Assembly (NCBI RefSeq): GCF_023159225.1
Contig: NC_063174.1
Coordinates: 42,834,191-42,898,190, forward strand
Direction: 5' to 3'
Origin: Perognathus longimembris pacificus
Lineage: Eukaryota > Chordata > Mammalia > Rodentia > Heteromyidae
Length of the DNA stretch: 64,000 nucleotides
In this document: positions 21,303 to 29,629 of the stretch, piece by piece
How the letters are laid out: the number at the start of each line of letters is the position of its first letter
Numbering within the stretch: position 1 is the first letter of the stretch
Notes under the pieces: model-generated
The model's database searches: none
Told to the model about the DNA's origin: nothing
The model's input: the letters and a program-made list of their open reading frames with translations, nothing else
Made by a program: the position numbers and the translations under genes

Positions 21303-21517
21303 TTTTTTTTTTTTTTTTTTTTTTTGGCCAGTTCTGGGCCTTGGACTCAGGGCCTGAGCACTGTCCCTGGCTTCTTTTTGCTCAAGGCTAGCACTCTGCC
21401 ACTTGAGCCACAGCGCCGCTTCTGGCCGTTTTCTGTATATGTGGTGCTGGGGAATCGAACCTAGGGCCTCGTGTATCCGAGGCAGGCACTCTTGCCACTA
21501 GGCTATATCCCCAGCCC
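21303..21517 (-). mobile_element. IDL-Geo SINE, reverse, young copy
   Basis: A poly-T run (reverse poly-A), reverse Geo (cttggactcagggcctgagc) and reverse ID-like monomer end in 'ggctatatccccagccc'. It is flanked by an exact 15-bp duplication GGAAAGCAAATTCTT (21288-21302 and 21518-21532). Confidence 0.93.
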
Positions 21518-21811
21518 GGAAAGCAAATTCTTCATTCTTTTTGGGACCAGGAGATTTTGACCAGGGCACTTTTTGTTATTCAAACTATCATCAGCCAATG
21601 AGAAGGAGTTTTTGCTTATTTGTTCATTTTTGTGGGGTTTCTTTTTTTGTCACCGATAAGATTCTAGAAACAAATTTTGTGCACTGCCATTTCAAGTCAA
21701 TGTTTTATGCTTAAGTTGTTGCAAAAGCCTCAAGAAACTGGGTGAAAATCGAATATGTGTCACAGACAAAAATAAGGTCAAGTTTCATTGGTATGAAAAA
21801 GACCCACAAAG

Positions 21812-22026
21812 CCTGGATACTGGTGGCTCATACCTGTAATACTAGTTACCCCAGAGGTTGCAATCTGAGGATCACAGTGGTTCAAAACCAGCTGGGCAGA
21901 TAAAGAGACTCTTATCTCCAATTAACCAGCAAAAATATGGAAGTGAAGGTGTGGCTCAATTGGTAGAGCGCCAGCCCTGAACCAAGAAAAGCTAAGCAAG
22001 AGCCTGAGGCCTTGAGTTCAAGCCCC

Positions 22027-22078
<52 letters not shown>
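21812..22078 (+). mobile_element. Composite SINE with (CA)n tail
   Basis: The 7SL-like arm (gcctggatactggtggctca) and Geo arm (gaaggtgtggctcaattggt to caagccccagtac) run directly into about 24 CA units (22030-22078). Confidence 0.85.
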
Positions 22079-22079
<1 letters not shown>

Positions 22080-22084
22080 CTACA

Positions 22085-23640
22085 ACCATCCATAATGGAA
22101 AATATTTAATTGCAGATTAATCATTCTGTCAATAGCTAGTTACTCAATGTCTATTAGCTACCAGGTACTATAGAATCATAGGCGTCTTTCTTATCTTCCT
22201 CTCCTTTCTGCCCCCTCTTCCTCCTTCTTCCTTCCCTTTCTCTTCTTTCTTGCTCTGTCCCTTCTATTCCTCTTTTTTTATCCCCTGGAAATTTTGGCAG
22301 GGACAAGGCTATTGTAGTCACAGTGTTCTCCAGTTCTCTGATGATTCAGGAGGATACGACCTTTGTTTCTGAAGAGAGGCAAACCCTGCTTTGCCGGTCC
22401 TCTGACCTGTCTGCCTTCTGCGGCTGCCTCCTCCTCGGACCTCCAGGAGAAGCAAATGTCTGTAGCAAGCAGGGAACGTTAGTGTACTGTTCTGCTGTGC
22501 TGGGAAGCATGGCTCTTAGGATATGGAAACAAATAAAGAATGGAACTCGGATTGCCCAGAAGTTCTTCCAAGCCCCCCCACCCCTAGGAAATTCAGATAA
22601 TGACATGGGTGACAGTGATGCTGGGTGGAGACCAGAGCATTGATCCACTCAAAATACCCACTTCGTGCTTTATTTGGTGCCCCAGCAACAGTGCTCACAG
22701 GGCCTGAGCCTTCCTGCCCCCATAATGGCCCGTTACAGCTTCAGGAAAAGCCATCACGTTTCCGCAGCATTTATCTGTCAGCAAGAGACTATTATGGAGC
22801 ACAAACTCACATTGTATCAGCGTTATCAGTTCATTAGGATCCTTGGGATGGATGCCAGCCATTGGGTTGGCAGTCTGCTGGCCACCACTCAGGGATATAA
22901 CTCCACACCCCACATTCAAGCATGTGAGGGGGACAGCTGGTCCACAGAGGTGTGTGTTGGGGGACATTCACCCGGCCCCAGGGATGCTCAGATGAGGCTC
23001 ACCTCAGTCATCGTGGACTGTCATGGATGCCCTTCCTGGACCCGCTTCCCCAAGCCCTCACAGTGAGCCTGAGAACATTCAAGCTTGGCTTCCAATGCAG
23101 ACAACTCCTCAGAGGCATCCTCCCCACCCCGGGCTGGTGGTAAGAAGTAGCTATACACCTTGAGTGTTCCCTACAGCATCGTTCTTACCTGGACCCTGGG
23201 CTTCAAGACACACAGGTATGAGGAAGGACTGGATGATGTTACTAAACAATGGGTTTCTTCATCTATGAACTTGGGGAGCAAAGGGAAGACTTTCCAGCAA
23301 TGCCTGCTGGGTTTTATCAGCTAGTGATGAGACCTCATTGAGTGATCAAGTTCTCTGCTGACCTGGAGGCCACAGTGGGCCCGCTAGCTCGGGCAGAGTG
23401 GCATGGTTTGCAAGAGGCAATAAGCCATCTCTATGTTGGTCCTAGAGCCTCATGAGGAAAGTGGGGATAGGAGAGTTTGAGAGACATTGTCTGCTGCTGC
23501 CATTATTTGTGCAAAATGACAAGCTTCAGGGGAGGCTGAGTTAAGGGAAGGAACATGTCGCCAAGAACAGGCTCTGTGAAGGGGAGAGATCTGCTCCAGT
23601 TCTCTGCCAACGGTGCTGTTCTGGGCTTAGCTGCACAGGT
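22085..23640. other. Unique flank, no gene recognised
   Basis: About 1.5 kb free of recognised SINEs. Overlapping frames at 22323-22648 and 22665-23066 have no domain I recognise and run on both strands. It could hold distal regulatory DNA. Confidence 0.4.
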
Positions 23641-23756
23641 TCAGGTCCAGGCATTAGAGAGCCACTCTGAGGACTGAGCCAGGCTGCAATGGATGAACCA
23701 GGTGGTAGAGTAGTGTAGAGCTATGATGGGCCAGATCCATGACCTGCTCAGTGCTC

Positions 23757-23935
23757 TTCCTTCCTTCCTTCCTTCCTTCCTTCCTTCCTTCCTTCCTTCC
23801 TTCCTTCCTTCCTTCCTTCCTTCCTTCCTTCCTCCCTTCCTCCCTTCCTTTCTGGCTGCCTGCCTTCCTTCTTTCTTTCCTGCCTTCCTTCCTTCCTGCT
23901 TGCTTCCTTGCTTCCTTCCTTCCCTTTTTCTTTCT
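23757..23935. repeat. (TTCC)n microsatellite
   Basis: About 19 pure TTCC units (23757-23833) followed by about 100 bases of interrupted TTCC/CTTT units. It abuts the tail side of a reverse ID-like SINE, so it probably grew from a SINE tail. The leucine/proline-rich and lysine/glycine-rich frames here are not genes. Confidence 0.95.
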
Positions 23936-24255
23936 ATAGTACTAAGGTTTGAACTCAGGGCCCTGTGCTTGCTCAACAGGTACTCTACCATTTGGGCTAT
24001 GTCCTCAGCCCTTTTTGCTTTCGCTATATTTTGGGGTAAGCTTTTGTGTGGGAGTGGTTGTAATTTTTTCATCCAGGGCCACCCTTGGACTCCAAGGGTA
24101 GTTGGGATTACAGATGTGGACCATGACACCTGGCTTATTGGTTGAATTGGGAGTCTTGGTAAGTTTTCGCTTGGGCTGGCCTTGAACCACAATCTTCCCG
24201 GTCTCTACCTCCTGAGTAGCTGTGATTATAGGCACATGTCATCATGATCAGCCCT
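23936..24255 (-). mobile_element. Reverse ID monomer plus tandem B1-like arms
   Basis: A reverse ID-like monomer (aaggtttgaactcagggccc ... gctatgtcctcagccc) is followed by two reverse 7SL-like arms ending 'gttgggattacagatgtgga' and 'agctgtgattataggcacat'. The architecture matches the element at 11.1-11.3 kb. Confidence 0.65.
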
Positions 24256-24524
24256 GCTTAGTGCTCTTTGTAGGGAGGGAAATACAGGCCTGAGGAGCAG
24301 GGGTGTGCGGTGTGTGATTGTGCTTCCTGATGATCTGTCACCTGAGCAAAGTGGATGAGTGTGCAGAGGGTCATGCTCCCGGGACTGCCCTTGGCAGGCC
24401 CCCTAGTCCTTACGGAAAAGCTTCGATTAGTGGGGCAAGAGAGGGAGAGAATCTTGTTGCCTACAAAGATTTCAAAGTTGAATGAGTGGAAACCCAGAGA
24501 CCATAGATGGCATACTTGCTTGTT

Positions 24525-24542
24525 ATTTGCATGTGACCTTGA
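24525..24542 (-). promoter_or_regulatory. Octamer next to an ERR element
   Basis: A perfect octamer ATTTGCAT (24525-24532) is separated by one G from TGACCTTGA (24534-24542), the reverse complement of TCAAGGTCA. Both the POU-factor consensus and the ERR monomer consensus TNAAGGTCA are fully matched. The pair is about 4 kb upstream of the Esrrb ATG and outside recognised repeats. Binding is inferred. Confidence 0.5.
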
Positions 24543-24956
24543 GAAGGGCACTGGGCCACATAGGGAAATGTGCGTGTTTCTTGATGTAAATGCAGAGTCT
24601 CCTAGGTATGCAGCCCTGTAAATTCATCATTGACTGGAAATGCATGGTATGTACCTAACCTAAAAGCATGACAGCTTGCTCTGAGCAATTGGGGGCCCCC
24701 CGAGAGTGGAGACTTGATGTGCTCACCCAGCATTGGCAAAGGAGTCTTATGCTATATTTCTCTCTCCTGGGAAAAGATTGAAACTTAGACTTTGGGGTTC
24801 ATCACAGTCTGAACACGTGTGGAGAAGTAACACTGACACACACACACACACATGCCCATATATAACTTGTTTAAACCAATAAAAAATTGAGGTTCAGTTT
24901 CTTCTGAATTCATATGGCTTTTGTACCATTGTAAAGATAAAAAAAAAATCATATTA

Positions 24957-25075
24957 AGTCAGGCAAGGTGGTTCACCCCTGTCATCTCAGCACATGGGAG
25001 GCTCAGGTAAGAAGATCACAGGTTCAGAGGCCAGCCTAGGCTACTTCAAAAGAAATATTGTATCATAAAGAAAAA
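24957..25075 (+). mobile_element. B1-like monomeric SINE
   Basis: The arm reads 'gtcaggcaaggtggttcacc', 'cctgtcatctcagcacatgg', 'gaggccagcctaggctact' and ends in an A-rich tail. There is no Geo arm. Confidence 0.75.
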
Positions 25076-25440
25076 TATCTATGTCAAACCATACAAGGAG
25101 CGAGGACCATCTGTAATTCCCAGAGCCTCTCCGAGGTATAAGGTTCTGAGAATGTGCTAAATACCTATGTAAACAGAGTGAGTGTCAGCTTAGACTTCCT
25201 GCAATGCTGTTCACAACCCCATGCTCCAATGCTGGACCAGGTAGCCCAAAGGACAAAAAAGTCATAAAAAGGGTGTCTTAGAACTTTTGCGAGGGATGGA
25301 TTAAAAAGTAGCAATTGCTGGAGGTGAAAAGTAAAGGTATAACATTGGGATTGGCTCTATGTGTTTCAAACTTGAAAGAAGCCAAGAGCTCTGCCAACCT
25401 CCTTTCTGTCCAGCATGGCCTTTGTTTTCTGGGGAAAAGA

Positions 25441-25457
25441 TGACCTTGGCAAGGTCA
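25441..25457. promoter_or_regulatory. Everted AAGGTCA half-sites
   Basis: TGACCTTGGCAAGGTCA is symmetric except for its central base and carries one AAGGTCA on each strand. The surrounding 'aaggtcacacag' also resembles a reverse MIR element, so the palindrome may have been donated by an old SINE. Each half-site lacks the preferred T two bases upstream. Confidence 0.4.
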
Positions 25458-25989
25458 CACAGAGGAGTGAGGATAGGATCCCAGAGTCTTCTGCATAGTC
25501 CCCACTGTGGCCTTTCCAGCCAGGGGCACGGGACCTGACCCTTGCTTTGGAAGGAATTCTGCCCTCTGTGAACTGACTGAAGACTTAGCAAGGATAGGCT
25601 GGCTGGTTCTGTGCACAAAGTGGGACCCAGCCCGACTTGCCTGGAATGTCTTAGGTGAAACTTGGGCCGCCATGTTGAATCTGTCCTGGGATGAGGAGGC
25701 TGGGAAGGGGGCCCGTGTGGATCCTGGCTTCCTGCCCTGATCTCTCTCTTAGAGCAGTGTGGAGGCTCAATCTTGCTAGGGATAGAAAGGGAAAGAAAGC
25801 TCCAGGGCTGTGGGGGCAGGGCCTTCTGGGGGCTCAAAGAGCTTCGTGTGCCCAGAGGGCTAGCAGCTAATGCCTAGAAGCTAGGCCTTCTACGACAACC
25901 ATCTGGAGCCTTGGAGGCAGAGGAAGACTGTGTGTAGTCACGATCCCAGATCCCTAGCCACCACTGACTTCTCACTCCTTTGTGTCCAG

Positions 25990-25998
25990 TGACCTTAA
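25990..25998 (-). promoter_or_regulatory. ERR element (TTAAGGTCA)
   Basis: TGACCTTAA is the reverse complement of TTAAGGTCA and fully matches TNAAGGTCA. It lies about 2.5 kb upstream of the start codon. Single short sites like this are expected about twice in 64 kb by chance. Confidence 0.35.
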
Positions 25999-26076
25999 AC
26001 CTAGGGTCCCAGGTATCACCCTGTGGTGACGCCTTCCTTCCACAGAGTGTGCCATCTCCTGTGAAAACTGATGTTT

Positions 26077-26163
26077 CTGAGGGCTGAAGGTATGGCTCAA
26101 AAGGCAAAGCACCTCTCCGACAAGGACCAAGTCCTGGATTCAATCCCCAGTACAGGGAAACAA
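26077..26163 (+). mobile_element. ID-like SINE monomer
   Basis: An A-box region (gaaggtatggctcaaaaggc) and B-box region (ctggattcaatccccagtac) are 40-50 bases apart. No Geo arm follows. A short decayed B1-like piece lies at about 26228-26290. Confidence 0.65.
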
Positions 26164-26294
26164 AAGTTATTCTGTCCTGAACAACCTGTAAACTGTAGTA
26201 ATAATAGCAAGAAGGAAAAGAAATGGTGAGCCGGGCATGGTAGCACACATCCACAACCCATCCCTCAGGCCACAGGTACTGGTGGTTCTGGGGA

Positions 26295-27870
26295 TTCTCC
26301 AGTGACTACAGATGAAACAGTCACACCCTTCATGGAGCTTCCAGTCTAGTGAGGAAAGCAGTGGGGTGGGGAGGGGAGGACGCCACTCATACCAATACCA
26401 ATATACCTATGATGGCTCACTCTGAGAAAGCTCCTGACAGCGGTGTGAATAGCAGAGGATTGTGGTGCAGTAGGGAAGGAGGCCCTCCATGTGGCCAGTG
26501 CAAAGACTGGGCCATAAGGGAAGAGTGGCATGCCTTGTGGAGGGATTCCAGAGACCCACAGAAACTTGTAAGGATTTCCCTATAGGCTAAAGGCTGGAAC
26601 CTCCTTCTTAATTGCAAAAAGTAGGCATGTGCAGTAGACACACCTCTTACCAAGCACTGCCCTGTGGTGTGTGCTTGGAGAATGCACTTCCAGAGCAGAG
26701 AAAGGATGAAAACACAAGAGCTAGGAGGTCACACAGAAGCCAGACTCTAGGAAAGTGTCTATGGATCCGTCTGCCTATCTCCAACAAAGTCTCTGTATGA
26801 GTCTGCTGGAGGTCTGCGAACAGAGCAGACATCTTCATCCATCTCTCCGTGGTGAGGGGCCGAGATGCCTTGGTGAGCTTCCAGGCTGGAGACTCCCGTG
26901 CATTCCCCCCTCCAGCCCCCTTCCCCAGCCTGCACAGGCCCATGGATTCCAGCCAGGCATCTTTGGGGCTGCTGCCCACTCCCCCTAACCCTCCGGAAGC
27001 AGTCGGCCCCTCCTGGGGCTGGGCACCACCCTCTCTGTTTCCCATTTTACTCCCCAAGTGCAGGTTGCTCCACCAGTTCCACTCCATTTAGATATTATTT
27101 TGATGATGAAATTATGTCTTCCCTCTTCCTACTGCTCGTTGTCTTCTGTAGACTATAGGAGGATGAGGTGGTGGTCTCTGCTGAGGGCTTTTTCTCCACC
27201 CCCCCTTTTAAATGATTCTATACTTGCTCCCCTCCCACACTCATTTGAATCATCACACTGATTATCATCCCTGTGGCAGGCACATGTCAAAAGATGAAAA
27301 GCCCCACAAGAAGGATTAGGACTTGACTTATAGCTCTGTTCGGTGCAGCAGCAGCCTGTAATATCCTGGCTCACAGAGGGAGGGGAGGGCAGGGGTGCAG
27401 GTGTGTTGGTAGCCAGGGGTTCAGGTGCACATTTGAACGTGTCGCCTTGCGCTTCGGAGTGGCTAGCTAGGCACACACGCTGAGGGTCTGAACCACAACT
27501 GTTTTCCTAGGCAGATGGGGCTTTATGTACAACCCCTGTGTCCCAGGCGTGTGAACCCGGCCTCTACATTTACGCATCTAGAGGCGTTTTTGTGCATGCA
27601 CACCCTGTACCTAGCTGTCTGCCAGGTGATAACGGCAGCTAGGAAGGGAATCCATTCCCCTTTCCCTCCCTGTGGCTATGTCTCACCTGTGTGTTCACCT
27701 GACCCTCCCTTCTCCTTGGTGCTGGGACGGGAGAATGTGATTTATTTAAAATGTGCAAAACAAGCCCATTCCAAAAGGCTGAGGGGTGAGTTTGCTAGGC
27801 CTGCTAGGGAGTTGGTGGAGATTATGTAGTGCATAACTTTCCCCCTACCTACAACCACATACCATCCACT
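26295..27870. other. SINE-poor proximal upstream region
   Basis: About 1.6 kb preceding the Esrrb CpG island with no clear SINE. Overlapping frames (for example 26647-27087 minus against 26755-27158 plus) lack known domains. The position and low repeat content suit proximal regulatory DNA. Confidence 0.45.
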
Positions 27871-27873
27871 TGT

Positions 27874-27874
27874 A

Positions 27875-27907
<33 letters not shown>

Positions 27908-27930
27908 CTTCCCCCCCCCCCCCGCCTCAG
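27874..27930 (+). promoter_or_regulatory. Polypyrimidine tract with splice-acceptor-like end
   Basis: A (CT)n run (27874-27908) and a run of 14 or more C end in GCCTCAG followed by GTGGGC at 27931. This has the form of a strong 3' splice site: a long pyrimidine tract and CAG|G. If used, transcripts starting further upstream could splice into an exon 27931-28553 that contains the Esrrb start codon. It may also be only a microsatellite. Confidence 0.35.
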
Positions 27931-28059
27931 GTGGGCAAGTTTTATGTCTTTAAAACCGAGCCCTCTCCCTACTCCTCAGGAGATGGGGATGTCAGCCAGC
28001 GCCAGCCCAGCGCACCTCATTCCGCTGAGGTCTCTCGGGCTGGTCCCCTCCCCCCACCC

Positions 28060-28150
28060 CGGCTTGATCCTGTCACTTTAAGTCCAGCCCCTGCGAGATA
28101 GCCAATGGGAGCCAAACCATACATCAGTCTCTCAGCCTTAAAGCTACAGT
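28060..28150 (+). promoter_or_regulatory. Esrrb: Probable core promoter with CCAAT box
   Basis: 'gccaatggga' gives a CCAAT box at 28102-28106, with 'ccttaaag' (28136-28143), a weak TATA-like string, about 30 bases downstream. No canonical TATA or initiator is evident. A start site around 28150-28200 is an inference. Confidence 0.4.
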
Positions 28151-28216
28151 AGGGTTAGTGGGCTCCAAGTCTCCGGTGCCCCAGCCTCCTCCACCGCGCG
28201 TCGCATCCCCTGCGCC

Positions 28217-28232
28217 CGCTCGCTCGCTCGCT
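28217..28232 (+). repeat. (CGCT)4, complementary to an intronic (AGCG)4
   Basis: CGCTCGCTCGCTCGCT in the 5' UTR region is the exact reverse complement of AGCGAGCGAGCGAGCG at 28991-29006 in intron 1. The two 16-base arms bracket the first splice donor. Confidence 0.7.
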
Positions 28233-28246
28233 GGCAGCGAGTGTGG

Positions 28247-28504
28247 ATGAGTGGGAGCCCGGAGCGGGTGCGCGCACGCTCGGCTCCCGGCCTCCTCTCC
28301 ACCCCCACCCCCACCACCACCATCCCGCACCTCGTCCCTGCCTCCCCCACTCTGCCTTCTCCCGTCCCGGTGCCCCTGCCCGGATCGGACCGCACCTCGC
28401 CGCCGCCGCTGCCCTTCACTCGTCTTCCGCGTGATTTCCCCCCCGCCGCCGCCGCCGCCGCCGCCGCCTGCCTCCACCCGCTGGGAATGCTAAGCCGGGA
28501 CTGA
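28247..28504 (+). other. uORFs sharing a stop that overlaps the Esrrb ATG
   Basis: From ATG at 28247 an 85-codon frame runs through a GCC-repeat alanine stretch (8 Ala) to TGA at 28502-28504. A second in-frame ATG at 28487 gives a 5-codon peptide, MLSRD, with the same stop. The A of TGA is the A of the Esrrb ATG (TGATG). The long uORF start has T at -3, a weak context. The mini-uORF start has G at -3, which is better. The Esrrb start has C at -3 but G at +4. This arrangement could support termination-reinitiation. Whether the RNA includes 28247 depends on the unknown start site. The peptides themselves match no known protein. Confidence 0.6.
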
Positions 28505-28553
28505 TGGACGTGTCCGAACTCTGCATCCCGGACCCCCTCGGCTACCACAACCA
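28504..28553 (+). CDS. Esrrb: Esrrb first coding exon (estrogen-related receptor beta), partial
   Basis: Sixteen full codons plus two bases encode MDVSELCIPDPLGYHN and CA-, with the final Q codon completed by the next exon. This matches, from memory, the N-terminus of long rodent ESRRB isoforms. It also parallels the ESRRG start MDSVELCLPESF. The exon ends in CA|GTAGGT, a good 5' splice site (phase 2); reading through would hit TAG at 28555, so splicing is required. ESRRB is an orphan nuclear receptor that acts in the nucleus as a transcription factor on TNAAGGTCA elements. It maintains naive pluripotency, trophoblast and inner-ear function, and supports rod photoreceptors. This exon contributes only the extreme N-terminus of the activation domain; zinc fingers and ligand-binding domain lie beyond the window. 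Some isoforms start at a downstream Met. The exon sits in a CpG island. The identification is recall, not a database search. Confidence 0.88.
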
Positions 28554-28670
28554 GTAGGTGCCCTGCGTCCTCGGTCGGTCTGCCTGTCCTTCGGCCCCGT
28601 CCGGCGCAGCTCGCTCCGTCCCGGCTGTCGCAGTTCCTCCTGTGCACCTCTTTGAAGTGGTGGGGAGCTT

Positions 28671-28712
28671 CGGGGGGTGGGGGTGGGGGTGGGGATGGGG
28701 GGCACCCGGGGG
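28671..28712 (+). other. Potential G-quadruplex in proximal intron
   Basis: Seven runs of four or more G separated by one to five bases start about 118 bases after the splice donor, on the non-template strand. This satisfies the usual four-run quadruplex pattern with short loops, and could favour R-loop formation at the promoter-proximal end of the gene. Confidence 0.6.
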
Positions 28713-28990
28713 AACCCGTGCAGGGGAGGGGACAGCCGCGCACTTCCCGGGAGTCTTTCTAGCTAGGGTGTTAGTCAACCGCTAACTTTTCCCGCGTGCC
28801 CCCGTGTGTAAACCCTCGCTTTTAGGCAAGAGTAACACTTTTCCCGGTGCACGCCGATCGTGCTGGGCGGTGGTGCCAAAAAACACACACACCAAAACAC
28901 ACACAAAAAATCTGTTTCCGTCAAGGGGGTGCAGGGGAGGCGAAAACCCAGAACAGGTGCAGCGAGGAGGTCCTGTCCCGCGCCGGGGAG

Positions 28991-29006
28991 AGCGAGCGAG
29001 CGAGCG
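28991..29006 (+). repeat. (AGCG)4 complementary to the 5' UTR tract
   Basis: The exact reverse complement of 28217-28232, about 760 bases away on the other side of the first splice donor. Confidence 0.7.
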
Positions 29007-29015
29007 AGCCGGCCG

Positions 29016-29022
29016 CTTTGAT
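29016..29022 (+). promoter_or_regulatory. TCF/LEF motif in proximal intron 1
   Basis: CTTTGAT matches the TCF/LEF consensus CTTTGWW and is followed by a second TTGATTT. It lies about 460 bases after exon 1, inside the CpG island. Esrrb is known to be repressed by TCF7L1 and released by GSK3 inhibition in mouse embryonic stem cells. That this particular site mediates it is a guess. Confidence 0.35.
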
Positions 29023-29629
29023 TTGATTTCTATTCTGGGGACCAAAACTGACCTCCCGCCCGGCGGGGAGAAGCTCCTGCGGGCCGAGGGGTTGGGGAGC
29101 GCCCGGGGTCGGGGCTGCGCTCGCCCGCGGGGTCCCTCCCGACGGGGTGAACCCGGGGTGCGCGCGTTGTCCCGAGGAGCCCGTGGCGAGGCGCGGCTGG
29201 CTCAACCCCAGAATGCGCAGGAAGCCCGGGTCCGGGCCAGGAGTCGGGGTGGACGGCCAGCTAGGCGCTAGGGCAGAGGCAAAGTTAGCTGGAGGTTTTA
29301 GGGGGAGCGGGTGGGTGTGATTTCTCTCTCCCCGGGGTTGACGGGGAAAGGTTTTCTTCTGGGCTGGGGCTCGCGGGTCCCTGCGCCCCGGTGGCCGCCC
29401 GCCCGCCCGCCCCGAGCGAGCGCACGGAGTTGGAAGTGAACATCCGATTCGCGGTGAGTCGCGTGGGGGGGGGGGGGAAGGCGTCCCACCCACGCGTCCT
29501 GTGCGGGATCTCCACGGCCACCCGCGCCCCCTGCGCCCGTACTACCTCTTCTGGTCACGCCTGCGGGCGCCCCCCAGGGCGCTGGGCGTCGGGGCACGGG
29601 AGGGAGGGAGGGAGGATCTGGGTGTGCCC

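Larger units (their letters stand above)
25076..26075. other. Upstream flank with ERR-type half-sites
   Basis: About 1 kb of mostly unique sequence. A 178-residue minus-strand frame (25301-25837) has low-complexity Pro/Ser content, no recognised domain and an overlapping plus-strand frame, so I do not call a gene. The stretch carries the half-site palindrome at 25441 and the ERR element at 25990. Confidence 0.45.
28000..29620. promoter_or_regulatory. Esrrb: CpG island of Esrrb
   Basis: GC-rich sequence with dense CpG spans the 5' UTR, first coding exon and proximal intron 1, against CpG-poor flanks. It holds (CGCT)n, (GAGC)n, (CCG)n and (CCCG)n short tandems. Island promoters of this kind usually have dispersed start sites. 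Long GC-rich frames on both strands are by-products. Confidence 0.85.

Noticed and set aside
23641..24192. 183-residue Lys/Arg/Glu-rich frame and opposing Leu/Pro-rich frames
   Set aside because: Produced by the TTCC microsatellite and adjoining SINE sequence.
27949..27990. Frame encoding FKTEPSPYSSG just upstream of exon 1, resembling the ESRRB SFIKTEPSSPSSG phospho-sumoyl motif
   Set aside because: It is upstream of the start codon, its frame ends at 28101, it does not join the Esrrb frame, and the real motif belongs to a later exon. Similarity over about ten residues is probably chance.
28144..29521. Minus-strand frames of 190-199 residues over the Esrrb CpG island
   Set aside because: Proline/arginine/glycine-rich by-products of GC-rich sequence with no recognised domain. 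An antisense transcript is possible but not supported.
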